From: Bacteroidota bacterium
GTDB lineage: Bacteria; Bacteroidota; Ignavibacteria; Kapaibacteriales; UBA2268
Reading direction: 5' to 3'
Length of the DNA stretch: 26,600 nucleotides
Assembly: GCA_024280675.1 (NCBI GenBank)
Contig: JAJRPT010000135.1
Location: 1 to 26,600 of the forward strand
Under the pieces are notes generated by a model. It was not told the origin of the DNA and ran no database searches. It saw nothing but the letters and a program-made list of their open reading frames with translations. This document shows, piece by piece, positions 9,146-17,206 of the stretch. The position numbers were made by a program, and so were the translations under genes. Each line of letters starts with the position of its first letter. Positions within the stretch are counted from its first letter, which is position 1.

Positions 9146-9556
9146 ATGAAGCAAGTCCTAAAACATACAAGTTCTTTTCGGGTAAGGTATGCAGATACCG
9201 ACAAAATGGGAGTTGTCTACAATGGCAATTATTTTGCTTTTTTTGAGACAGGAAGAACTGAGCTGATGAGAAATTATGGGCTTCTATACACCGATGTTGA
9301 GAAGAATGGGTTTATGTTGCCACTTGTTGATTGTTATGTAAAATATCTCAGCCCAGCAAAATACGATGATGTGTTGGAAATAAACACTGAAATTGTTTTA
9401 GAAAACAAGGCAATAATTGAATTTAAATACAATATTATTTGTGGGAATACGCCGATAGCCAGTGGACACACAAAACACGTATTTGTAAAACAAGGAAACA
9501 TGAAAGCAGTTCGACCACCTAAAATTTTTCTAAATATTTTTAAAGGAACAAAATGA
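9146..9556 (+). CDS. YbgC/FadM-type acyl-CoA thioesterase (hot-dog fold)
   Basis: 136 residues, typical for the 4HBT hot-dog family. The active-site segment VRYADTDKMGVVYNGNYFAF (residues 13-32) holds the conserved Asp19 that acts in thioester hydrolysis, followed by FETGRTELM. The His often found after VVY in YbgC is Asn26 here, as in many relatives. It hydrolyses acyl-CoA or acyl-ACP thioesters; the physiological substrate cannot be told from sequence. The ATG starts on the base after the parB stop, and its TGA overlaps the ATG of the next gene (ATGA at 9553-9556), so the genes are almost certainly cotranscribed and translationally coupled. No special link to chromosome partitioning is known. 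Confidence 0.9.
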   Translation: MKQVLKHTSSFRVRYADTDKMGVVYNGNYFAFFETGRTELMRNYGLLYTDVEKNGFMLPLVDCYVKYLSPAKYDDVLEINTEIVLENKAIIEFKYNIICGNTPIASGHTKHVFVKQGNMKAVRPPKIFLNIFKGTK

Positions 9557-10506
9557 AAGAAGGTTCATCACATTTATATGTGATTATCATTTTGATGGTC
9601 ATGGCTTTTTCCTATTCAGTATTTTCGACAACAAGCTCTCCTTATGGATTTCTTGCCGAGGCCAAAAGTGCAAGAGCTGCCTCTCTTGGTGGGGCTTTTG
9701 TGTCCTACCAAAACGATGTCTCGGCCTTATTCTACAACCCAGCTACGCTTTATACTGTCGAAGATAAGCCACTAAGGGCTACCTTTCTAAAGCACGTCCT
9801 AGATATAAATTCGGGAAATATTGCCTATGTTCACAGGACAGATGAGTATGGGATATTTGGCTTTTCTGCCAATTATAATTCTTTCGGTAGCTTTAGCTAT
9901 GCCGATGAGCTAGGGAACAGGACGGGTGGCAGTTTCTCTGGAGGTGATTTTTCCTTTGGCTTGTCCTTCTCCGATGAGCTTGATGAAAATATTTATTATG
10001 GTCTAACCGCCAAGTTTATTTACGTAGGACTAGAATCAAAATACACTACAGCACTTGCCGTCGATGGTGGGCTTTTCCTAAAATGGGACGATAGAACAAA
10101 TTTTGGATTCAGCATATTGAACGCAGGTACGGTATTGAAAGAATTTGCCGCCGATAACTCGGGTGTGCCACTTGATGTGCGTCTTGGCTTCAACCACAGA
10201 ATGAAAGGACTGCCCGTCTTAGCAAACTTTTCTTTTACTAACTTAAACGAAGATGTTGATGATTTCTTTGACAGATTTGCCAATATTTCCATAGGACTAG
10301 AAATCAGCTTTGGCAAATATATTGACGCAAGACTTGGTTATGACAACCATCTCAGACGTAAAATATCTCCAGAGTTCAGCACAAGTCTTAGTGGTTTCTC
10401 CTTTGGGTTGGGAGGAGAATTTGAGTCGTGGGCTCTTGATTATGGGCTAAGCCAGTACGGCTCTGCTGCTTTTTTGCACCGCTTGAGCTTTGGAATAAAC
10501 ATCTAG
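9553..10506 (+). CDS. PorV/PorQ-family outer-membrane beta-barrel protein
   Basis: 317 residues. An N-terminal hydrophobic segment (LYVIIILMVMAFSYSVFS, about 8-25) serves as signal peptide. The family hallmark follows: SARAASLGGAFVSYQNDVSA then LFYNPATL (about 37-65). The rest is a series of amphipathic strands ending in the aromatic-containing terminus LHRLSFGINI, consistent with a FadL-like 14-stranded barrel. PorV and PorQ act at the T9SS outer-membrane stage (shuttle and attachment complex), and many paralogues of uncertain role exist in Bacteroidota and Ignavibacteria. The ATGA overlap with the thioesterase gene marks it as the last gene of the parAB operon. Together with the sorting domain on the VWA protein it supports a T9SS-bearing host. 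Assignment to PorV versus PorQ is not possible by eye. Confidence 0.82.
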   Translation: MKEGSSHLYVIIILMVMAFSYSVFSTTSSPYGFLAEAKSARAASLGGAFVSYQNDVSALFYNPATLYTVEDKPLRATFLKHVLDINSGNIAYVHRTDEYGIFGFSANYNSFGSFSYADELGNRTGGSFSGGDFSFGLSFSDELDENIYYGLTAKFIYVGLESKYTTALAVDGGLFLKWDDRTNFGFSILNAGTVLKEFAADNSGVPLDVRLGFNHRMKGLPVLANFSFTNLNEDVDDFFDRFANISIGLEISFGKYIDARLGYDNHLRRKISPEFSTSLSGFSFGLGGEFESWALDYGLSQYGSAAFLHRLSFGINI

Positions 10507-10521
10507 CACATTTTCTTTAGC

Positions 10522-11193
10522 TTACTTTTTTCTGATAATATCCAAGTTCATAACTGAGTACCGTGCCAGACCTGCTGCATTTTTAATGTGCAGTTTTTGC
10601 ATAAGATTGTAGCGGTGAGATTCTACCGTCCGAACAGAGATGAACAACTGGTCGGCAATTTCTTGAGATGTTTTGCCCATGGTCACAAGGTTGAGTATTT
10701 CTTGTTCACGCTTTGTGATGGTCACAGGTGCTGGGTCTTTATCCTCGCCCGAGTGTGAGAATTTCTTTTGCATCAATTTGACAATCGATTTAGAGAAAAC
10801 TCTATTTCCAGTCATAACAAGTTTCAATGATTCTATGAGTTCCTTTGAGCTAATATCTTTTGCAAGATAACCATCGGCTCCGGCTGAGAGGGCTTGCTCC
10901 AAATGAGACGAATCTTCAAATGCTGTGAGCATGACAACTAATATATTTTTATTCTTGGATTTTATTTCTTTGGTTGCCTCAATCCCATTTTTTCTGGGCA
11001 TGAAAATATCCAGAAGAGCAACATCGGGCTTGTGATACTCAGCAAGGCTTACAGCGTCTTCGCCATTGCTAGCCTCGTCCAATATGCGAATGGACTTGTC
11101 CATCGAGAGTAAGCGTCTCAGACCAGCCCGAACAACTTCGTGGTCGTCGGCCATAATGATTTTAATCGGATTCTCTTCGGTGTACTCAATCAT
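10522..11193 (-). CDS. NarL/FixJ-family response regulator (REC plus LuxR-type helix-turn-helix)
   Basis: 223 residues. The receiver domain (about 10-128) has the acidic pocket Asp16/Asp17, phospho-acceptor Asp62 in LLDIFMP, Thr90 (VVMLTA) and Lys112 (GYLAKD), so all switch residues are present. The C-terminal LuxR helix-turn-helix (about 155-220) shows TKREQEILNLV, then TSQEIADQLFISVRTVESHR. It should act as a phosphorylation-controlled transcription factor; its targets and kinase are unknown and no partner kinase lies beside it. Its start overlaps the 3' end of nadE by 8 bp, indicating coupling as the last gene of the recG-nadE operon. It converges with the PorV/PorQ gene, only 15 bp away, and I see no clear terminator between them. 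Confidence 0.92.
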   Translation of the reverse strand: MIEYTEENPIKIIMADDHEVVRAGLRRLLSMDKSIRILDEASNGEDAVSLAEYHKPDVALLDIFMPRKNGIEATKEIKSKNKNILVVMLTAFEDSSHLEQALSAGADGYLAKDISSKELIESLKLVMTGNRVFSKSIVKLMQKKFSHSGEDKDPAPVTITKREQEILNLVTMGKTSQEIADQLFISVRTVESHRYNLMQKLHIKNAAGLARYSVMNLDIIRKK

Positions 11194-13129
11194 TGGATAA
11201 TTCCTTTATTTCTTTTTCCCAAATATATCTTTCGGCATCCGAAGGCATACGCCAATCACCTCGTGGCGAAAGTGCTACCGAGCCTATCTTTACACCGTCT
11301 GGCATTGCCGATCTTTTGAACTGACTTGCAAAGAATCTCTTGTAGAATCTTTCTAGTGTAGTGAGAATTTCCTCTTTATTATATTCGCCCTCGTAGGACT
11401 CACTTGCCAGAAGATAAATCTTTTTTGGGCTAAATCCAAACCTAAGAAAATAATACAAGAAAAAATCGTGTAGCCTGAACCCTCCAATTATTTTCTCTGT
11501 TTCTTGTATATTCGTACTGTCAGCATCTGCGGGAATAAGCTCAGGTGAGATTGGAGTATTAGCTATTCTGCGTAAAACATCACCCGCTTTTGAGAACTCA
11601 GAAAGAGATGATGCCCACTGGACAAGTAGCTTGACCAATGTTTTTGGAACTCCAGAATTGACTCCATACATTGACATCTGGTCTCCATTATAGGTGCACC
11701 AGCCCAATGCCAATTCGGACAAATCACCCGTGCCTACTACCAATCCACCAGTCTTATTTGCCCAATTCATAAGCGTCATTGTACGGATTCGAGCTTGAGT
11801 ATTTTCGTAGACTGTGTCATAATCTCCACCGTGGTCAAGAGTCCTCAAATGATGCTCGGTCTCCTTGCAAATATCAATAAGTCTGGAGTTTGTGCCAAGA
11901 ATACGGGCAAGTGATTGGGCATTTTCTTGTGTGGATTTGCTTGAGGCGGGGCCTGGAAGAATGAGTGAATGAATATCTGGTGGTGGCAATTTAAGTTTTC
12001 TAAAAGCTAGAACGCAAACAAGAAGAGCCAAGGCCGAGTCCAATCCACCACTCACACCAATGGTGACCGACTTTATACCAGTGTTTTTTAATCTAGTGGC
12101 AAGCCCCGCCGATTGAATATTTAAGATTTCCAAACAAGTCTCATCCTCTTTTGCCTTAGACGGCAGGAATGGGTCTTTGGCAATGGGCCACACCAAGTTG
12201 GGGACTTCTTTCTCTTTAAACCCAATTTGAATTTCTCTTGTTTCAATAGTTTGGGATGCGGCGAAGCTTTTCATTCTGAGCCGCTGATTGTTTAATTTAT
12301 CAATGTCAATGTCTGATAAAATAAAATCGGAACCAAATGTGAAACGTTTGTTTTCTTTGAGTAATACCCCATTTTCTGTAATCATTAAATGTCCGCCATA
12401 AGCCAAATCGCCAGAGCTCTCGCCCACACCGCTGGAGGCGTAAACATAGGATGAGATAGTTCTTGCAGATTGACTCTTGACCAAATCACGGCGGTAATCA
12501 GACTTGCCAATTATTTCCGGAGATGCGCAGGGATTGAAAATAATCTGTGCACCCGAGGCTGCCAAATAGGAGCTGGGCGGAACCACAGACCAAAGATCTT
12601 CGCATATCTCGATGGCAAATTTAATATTGTTATTGAGAGAAAAAAGTAAATCCGCACCGAATGGAATTTCCTTGCCATTAATAGTAATCTCGCCACAGTT
12701 CAAATCAAAAGCACTAGAGAACCATCTTTGTTCGTAGAACTCGTTATAATTGCAAAGAAATGTTTTTGGGACAATGCCTGATATTTTCCCATCAGAAAAA
12801 ACCACTGCACAATTAAATAGTTTATTTCCACACTCAAGTGGAGCACCAGCAATTATTACCACACCAAGCTCCCGGCTTAGTTTTGATAAAATGTCTAAGG
12901 AATCCAGCACCTTGTCTAACAAAATCTTCTGAAAAAACAAATCGCCACAAGTGTATGCAGATAGGCTAAGCTCTGGGAATAAAATTATGGACGTGCCCTC
13001 GTCCCCGCAAAGTTTGCTCTGCTTTACTATTTCTGTGACATTGAACACTGGGTCGGCAACCCTAAGCTCGGGGCTAACACTTGCAACACGAATCATTCCA
13101 TAATCGCTTAGTTTGATTTTTCTTTTCAT
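11186..13129 (-). CDS. nadE: Glutamine-dependent NAD+ synthase
   Basis: 647 residues, matching the two-domain long form. The N-terminal nitrilase-type glutaminase domain carries the triad Glu53 (LFPELS), Lys122 (VPKTFL) and Cys176 (IEICEDLW). The C-terminal amidotransferase domain has the ATP pyrophosphatase loop SGGLDS at residues 360-365 and the downstream GTGDLSELALGW segment. It converts deamido-NAD, ATP and glutamine (or ammonia) to NAD+ in the last step of NAD synthesis, in the cytoplasm. It begins 3 bp after the recG stop and its end overlaps the response regulator by 8 bp, so the three genes form one tight operon. All key residues are present. Confidence 0.96.
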   Translation of the reverse strand: MKRKIKLSDYGMIRVASVSPELRVADPVFNVTEIVKQSKLCGDEGTSIILFPELSLSAYTCGDLFFQKILLDKVLDSLDILSKLSRELGVVIIAGAPLECGNKLFNCAVVFSDGKISGIVPKTFLCNYNEFYEQRWFSSAFDLNCGEITINGKEIPFGADLLFSLNNNIKFAIEICEDLWSVVPPSSYLAASGAQIIFNPCASPEIIGKSDYRRDLVKSQSARTISSYVYASSGVGESSGDLAYGGHLMITENGVLLKENKRFTFGSDFILSDIDIDKLNNQRLRMKSFAASQTIETREIQIGFKEKEVPNLVWPIAKDPFLPSKAKEDETCLEILNIQSAGLATRLKNTGIKSVTIGVSGGLDSALALLVCVLAFRKLKLPPPDIHSLILPGPASSKSTQENAQSLARILGTNSRLIDICKETEHHLRTLDHGGDYDTVYENTQARIRTMTLMNWANKTGGLVVGTGDLSELALGWCTYNGDQMSMYGVNSGVPKTLVKLLVQWASSLSEFSKAGDVLRRIANTPISPELIPADADSTNIQETEKIIGGFRLHDFFLYYFLRFGFSPKKIYLLASESYEGEYNKEEILTTLERFYKRFFASQFKRSAMPDGVKIGSVALSPRGDWRMPSDAERYIWEKEIKELSND

Positions 13130-13132
13130 CTT

Positions 13133-15376
13133 TTATGCAATATTAAAATATGACTGCTCATTGGCATTTAACTTATCTATTTTTTTTCTGATAACAAGGT
13201 TTTCCTTCAATAAAAAATTTGGATCTTGTGCCACAATGTTTACCGCCCACTTTTTAGATGATTGGATAATTTCCAAATCCTCAACTAAATTAATGAATGT
13301 AAAGGACGGCAGACCCGATTGTTTGGTGCCGAGGAGATCCCCCGGGCCTCGGAGCAGAAGATCAATCTCCGCAATCTTGAAGCCATCAAGAGTCGATTCC
13401 ATTGTTTTAAGACGAGTGACGGCAATTAGCCTGTCTTCTTGATCCATTGTCTTTTTCTTCACCATATATTGGAAATCATCCTTGGTCATCAATATACAAT
13501 AGCTTTGGTGCGGTCCACGACCGATTCGTCCCCGCAACTGATGGAGTTGTGAAAGCCCGAAACGTTCTGCATTTTCAATCAGCATTATTGAAGCATTCGG
13601 AATGTCAATCCCCACCTCAACTACTGTTGTGGCTATTAAGATATCGTATTTCCCTTGCTTAAATTTTTCCATCAAGAATTCTTTTTCATCTGCTTTTAAC
13701 TTCCCATGAAGCAGACCACAGGAGAGTTCAGGGAAATGATTTGAGATTTTCTCATACCACTGGCTAGCAGATTTCATCTCAGCCGATTTTTTTGAATCTA
13801 CGGCTGGATAAACAAAAAATGCCTGCCTTCCCTTGTTGATTTCTTTTTTTACAAAGTCCAGCACCTCGCCCAACTGACTGTCATAGGATATTTTTGTGAT
13901 AATGTCCTTCCTGCCCTTTGGCATTGTTTTGATGAGCGAGGCATCCAAGTCTCCATAAACCGTCATCTCCAAAGTGCGTGGAATTGGCGTGGCACTCATC
14001 ACCAAGCAGTGGGGCATTATTTTATTATTTGCTTCATCTGTATTTTTTGATATTGACTGGGAAGCCAGTCTGAGCAACTCAGCTCTTTGGGAAACACCAA
14101 AGCGGTGTTGTTCATCGATGACCACAAAGCCAAGATTATTATATTGCAAATCTTTTTGTATAGTGGCGTGAGTTCCAATTACGATATGATACTCACCAGA
14201 TTGAATTTTAATCAGCAATTTATTTCGCTCAGATTTTTTCATCTTGCCCACAAGCAGGCAAATATTTATGTCTAGGTCTGCAAGGATTTGGGAAAAATTC
14301 TCAAAATGTTGATAGGCAAGAATTTCAGTCGGTGCAATTAGCAATGTCTGAAGACCAGAGTCAATTGCCATGAGCATTGTCAGAAGTGCTGTTATCGTCT
14401 TTCCAGAGCCAACATCACCTTGCAAAAGCCTGTTCATACATTTGCCAGATTCAAAATCTGCGGCAATTTCTCTGAGGACTTTTTTCTGATCTTTTGTCAG
14501 AGAAAATGGAAGATTGTCATAAATTTCTCTTGCTTTTTTACTTTTGGGATTAATTCGCAAAGAAGAATAATCCTGCTGAGATTTCTTGCGGCGAGACTGA
14601 ACTTGCAGCTGATAATAAAATATTTCCTCAAATTTCATTCTTTCCCTCGCTTTTGCCAAAGATTCTTTGTCTTGTGGAAAATGAAGATGGGAGATTGCTT
14701 TGTTGATGCTAGGGAAATTATGATTCACTAATATTTGAGTGGGAAGAGTTTCGGCAAAATTTACGACTGAGTTGGAGAGAATCTTTTTTGCTAAAGAGCG
14801 TAAAATCTTTTGGCTAATCCCAGCCTTGGAAAGCACTTCATTGCCTGGGTAAACTGGCAATATTTCATCACCAGAGACTGGTTCATTTTTGTCGTCCAAG
14901 AGAATTTCGATATCTGGATGTGTGAATGAAAGTCCGTATTTGTCTAAATTGGCACGACCTGATGCCGATATTCTCATGCCTAGCTGGTATTTCTTCATGT
15001 AAAACTTGGCATAGTTCCAGAAATTAATCTTCAGGCTTTTGCCAGAGCCATCAGAAATATAAATCACTAAAAGCTCTTTGAGTCTTGAAATCCGTTTCAT
15101 TTCTTTTTTGATAATTCTGCCACTAAGGGAGTATTCTGATTGGATTTTCAAATTAAAATTATCAATATCAAAGTCATTGCTAAAGAGAGTTTCTTCACGT
15201 TCGGTCAAAATTGAAATAATTTCAGCTATCGAAACAGATGATGTTCTGGATAAATACCTGCTGGGAAAATTAAGCAATACATCCTTTGGAGTTGAAACGC
15301 CAATCCCCGAAAGTGCTTCAGCTTTTTTCTTGCCTAGCCCATCAAATTCTTGTAATCGTAAATTATTATATGACAA
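13133..15376 (-). CDS. recG: ATP-dependent DNA helicase RecG
   Basis: 747 residues. An N-terminal wedge/OB-fold region (about 1-290) is followed by two helicase lobes: Walker A GDVGSGKT (320-327), DEQH box (421-424), SATPIPRTLE, then HGKLKADEK, TTVVEVGIDIPNAS and HQLRGRIGRG. RecG remodels stalled replication forks and drives branch migration of Holliday junctions. The start codon is TTG (15376-15374): no ATG or GTG occurs upstream before the in-frame stop, and the TTG gives the usual N-terminus (DGLGKKKAEALSGIG). It is the first gene of the recG-nadE-regulator operon and is divergent from the CNNM protein gene 98 bp away. Confidence 0.96.
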   Translation of the reverse strand: MSYNNLRLQEFDGLGKKKAEALSGIGVSTPKDVLLNFPSRYLSRTSSVSIAEIISILTEREETLFSNDFDIDNFNLKIQSEYSLSGRIIKKEMKRISRLKELLVIYISDGSGKSLKINFWNYAKFYMKKYQLGMRISASGRANLDKYGLSFTHPDIEILLDDKNEPVSGDEILPVYPGNEVLSKAGISQKILRSLAKKILSNSVVNFAETLPTQILVNHNFPSINKAISHLHFPQDKESLAKARERMKFEEIFYYQLQVQSRRKKSQQDYSSLRINPKSKKAREIYDNLPFSLTKDQKKVLREIAADFESGKCMNRLLQGDVGSGKTITALLTMLMAIDSGLQTLLIAPTEILAYQHFENFSQILADLDINICLLVGKMKKSERNKLLIKIQSGEYHIVIGTHATIQKDLQYNNLGFVVIDEQHRFGVSQRAELLRLASQSISKNTDEANNKIMPHCLVMSATPIPRTLEMTVYGDLDASLIKTMPKGRKDIITKISYDSQLGEVLDFVKKEINKGRQAFFVYPAVDSKKSAEMKSASQWYEKISNHFPELSCGLLHGKLKADEKEFLMEKFKQGKYDILIATTVVEVGIDIPNASIMLIENAERFGLSQLHQLRGRIGRGPHQSYCILMTKDDFQYMVKKKTMDQEDRLIAVTRLKTMESTLDGFKIAEIDLLLRGPGDLLGTKQSGLPSFTFINLVEDLEIIQSSKKWAVNIVAQDPNFLLKENLVIRKKIDKLNANEQSYFNIA

Positions 15377-15474
15377 AATATTTTTTTTAGTTATTTTACG
15401 AAATACTATAATATAAAATTATCTAATTAGTCTTTGTTTCAAGTAAAACAAATTTAAAGGAAAAAAACTCAAGA

Positions 15475-16551
15475 TTGGAACAATTACTTTTTTACTTATT
15501 TCTTACAATCGTAATTTCATTTATCTGCTCAATTCTTGAGGCCGTATTGCTGTCTGTGAGCCACCCTTTCATAACCCTTAAAAAAGAAGAGGGCAAAGCC
15601 TTTGCACTTTCACTGGAGAAATTTAAGCAAAACATAGACAAGCCACTCTCTGCAATCCTCTCATTAAATACTTTTGCACACACCATGGGTGCAGCAGGAG
15701 TTGGAGCTCAAGCTCAAATTCTCTGGGGCGATGAGTATTTGTCCCTTGCTTCGGCTGTGATTACTCTTCTGATACTAGTTTTCTCAGAAATTATTCCAAA
15801 GACAATCGGTGCAACATTCAACCAGCAACTAGCCCCGACCGCCACCTATGTACTGAGACTCTTAGTCTTTGTGCTTTCGCCCATTGTATATTTGCTGAGC
15901 ATCATCACTAAGGTATTCAAGAAGATGAGCAAAGGCGGAGTAATTACTCGTCAGGAGATTTCTGTAATGGCAGATATTGGGGAAAAAGAGGGTGTGCTTA
16001 AAAAAGATGAATCCGTGATAATTAGAAATTTGCTTAGATTTAGCGAAGTCAAGGCTCGTGATATTATGACACCAAGGACAGTGGTCGTGGCTTCTGCTCA
16101 AGGGCAAAGCATCAGAGATTTCTTCGATGCTGGTTCGACTAAGCATTTCTCCAGAATACCAATCTTTATTGATAATATTGATAATATTAGTGGATATGTC
16201 CTAAAAGATGATTTGCTAGTAAAAATAATTGAGGGCAATGCAGACAAACCAATGGAAACTTGTCTGCGTGAGGTAAAGAAGGTCCAAGAGTCTACTCCAT
16301 TGCCAGAATTGTACGAGATGCTCACCAGAGAAAATGAACACATGGCTATAGTTGGGGATGAGTATGGCGGATTTGCTGGGCTTGTCACAATGGAAGATGT
16401 GATAGAGACATTGCTAGGAATTGAAATCACTGATGAGTCTGACAGAATTGAAGATTTGCAAGAATTTGCACGAAAGAATTGGGAATACCGTGCAAGAAAA
16501 CTTGGGCTTTTCTCCTCAGATGAAGAGAATGAAAGCACCAGAAACCAATAA
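15475..16551 (+). CDS. CNNM (DUF21) and CBS-pair membrane protein, HlyC/CorC family
   Basis: 358 residues. The N-terminal DUF21/CNNM membrane domain (about 1-150) has four hydrophobic segments, including FYLFLTIVISFICSILEAVL and the ALSLNTFAHTMGAAGVGAQA-like pore region. A CBS pair follows at about 190-305 (ARDIMTPRTVVV; MAIVGDEYGGFAGLVTMEDV). The C-terminal CorC_HlyC domain of longer members is missing; the protein ends about 50 residues after the second CBS domain. Family members are linked to Mg2+/Co2+ (or Na+-coupled Mg2+) efflux, although the substrate here is not shown. The only in-frame start is TTG 15475; AAAGGA lies 13 bases upstream, a long spacing. A terminator follows at 16601. 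Confidence 0.9.
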   Translation: MEQLLFYLFLTIVISFICSILEAVLLSVSHPFITLKKEEGKAFALSLEKFKQNIDKPLSAILSLNTFAHTMGAAGVGAQAQILWGDEYLSLASAVITLLILVFSEIIPKTIGATFNQQLAPTATYVLRLLVFVLSPIVYLLSIITKVFKKMSKGGVITRQEISVMADIGEKEGVLKKDESVIIRNLLRFSEVKARDIMTPRTVVVASAQGQSIRDFFDAGSTKHFSRIPIFIDNIDNISGYVLKDDLLVKIIEGNADKPMETCLREVKKVQESTPLPELYEMLTRENEHMAIVGDEYGGFAGLVTMEDVIETLLGIEITDESDRIEDLQEFARKNWEYRARKLGLFSSDEENESTRNQ

Positions 16552-16598
16552 ACTGTACTGGCCGTAAATCTCTGCAATGACTGTTTTCTGACATGATT

Positions 16599-16631
16599 CC
16601 AGCCCCAAGCCCAAAACTTGGGGCTGATTTT
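16599..16631 (+). terminator. Terminator after the CNNM gene; copy 1 of a 28-bp repeat
   Basis: AGCCCCAAG (16601-16609) pairs with CTTGGGGCT (16617-16625), 9 bp, with a short C/A loop, followed by GATTTTTAA. It lies 49 bp after the CNNM stop. The 28 bases 16599-16626 recur with only two changes at 18619-18646. Confidence 0.8.
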
Positions 16632-16795
16632 TAATAACCCTCCATCCCATCTTCGATTAATTTAGCTCCAAGGAAAAATATTTTTTGTTTCGTAATAAAA
16701 TTTGTATATTGTAATAACTGTTTTACAAAAATGAAGAATATTATAGAAAAACGAGAATAAAAAAAATGTAAATTAAGAGTAATCTTAAGTTTGGT

Positions 16796-17187
16796 ATAAA
16801 ACAAAAATCGCCATTTTTTAGTTAATCAACTTCCAAGCAAAGTGAATGCTCCATCAATGATGGGCGTTCTCTGAGCTAAGTTGATTAGGGCGTTTGGCGA
16901 TGCCTTGTTTTATGTGGCAATGGGAATAGCCCTTTTCTCGTGCCTAAAACTCAAAGATAATTGCCATAATTCACTTTTTATCAACTAAATCAGGAGCTGA
17001 AATGAACCGTTCACCATAAAAAAAGCTATGATAATAAAAACACTATCACAGCTCTTTAGCAAAAAGATTATGAGTCTTTGTGCCAGTAAAGAGTAGCCCG
17101 ATTCAGGCATAACTCACTTGCAAATTTATGAAATATTTTAGCAAATGAGAAATTTATGCCTACTTTTTAAAATAAATTTCATAAATT
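16796..17187 (+). ncRNA. Candidate structured RNA or structured leader: five consecutive stem-loops
   Basis: Pairings read by eye on the + strand: (I) a 118-base compound hairpin, ATAAAACAA 16796-16804 with 16905-16913, ATCGCCA 16807-16813 with 16895-16901, TAATCAACTT 16823-16832 with 16878-16887, and an 11-bp tip 16844-16869. (II) TGGCAAT 16915-16921 with ATTGCCA 16960-16966. (III) AGCT/TGATA 17024-17033 with TATCA/AGCT 17044-17053. (IV) CTCTTTAGCA 17052-17061 with 17081-17093 (3-base bulge) and AAAGA 17063-17067 with TCTTT 17075-17079. (V) GGCATAACTCA 17106-17116 and TTGC with 17141-17160. The direct abutment of so many helices is unlikely by chance and suggests a stand-alone RNA or a long 5' leader of the lipoprotein gene. 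It matches no riboswitch, RNase P, tmRNA, SRP or 6S signature that I know. Strand and ends are inferred. Confidence 0.5.
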
Positions 17188-17206
17188 CAAAAATAAAGGT
17201 AATAAA

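Larger units (their letters stand above)
16552..17206. other. 655-bp gene-free stretch: terminator/repeat, A+T-rich leader and a chain of stem-loops
   Basis: No credible protein gene lies here; frames are short on both strands. It holds the terminator-type repeat at 16599-16631, an A+T-rich stretch 16640-16795 where a promoter may sit (TTTG 16684-16687 with TATATTG 16705-16711, spacing 17, a poor match to the Bacteroidota consensus), and the stem-loop chain 16796-17160 described separately. AAAGG (17195-17199), 7 bases before ATG 17207, is the likely ribosome binding site of the lipoprotein gene. Confidence 0.7.

Noticed and set aside
16098..16577. 159-residue minus-strand frame opposite the CNNM gene
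   Set aside because: Ser-rich composition typical of an antisense shadow; the plus-strand gene has clear CBS motifs.
17106..17160. Integron attC-like site (GGCATAAC ... TTATGCC)
   Set aside because: Only one copy, the 3' box lacks the GTT core, and no integrase is in the window.
16796..17187. Retron or diversity-generating element RNA
   Set aside because: No reverse transcriptase is encoded anywhere in the window.
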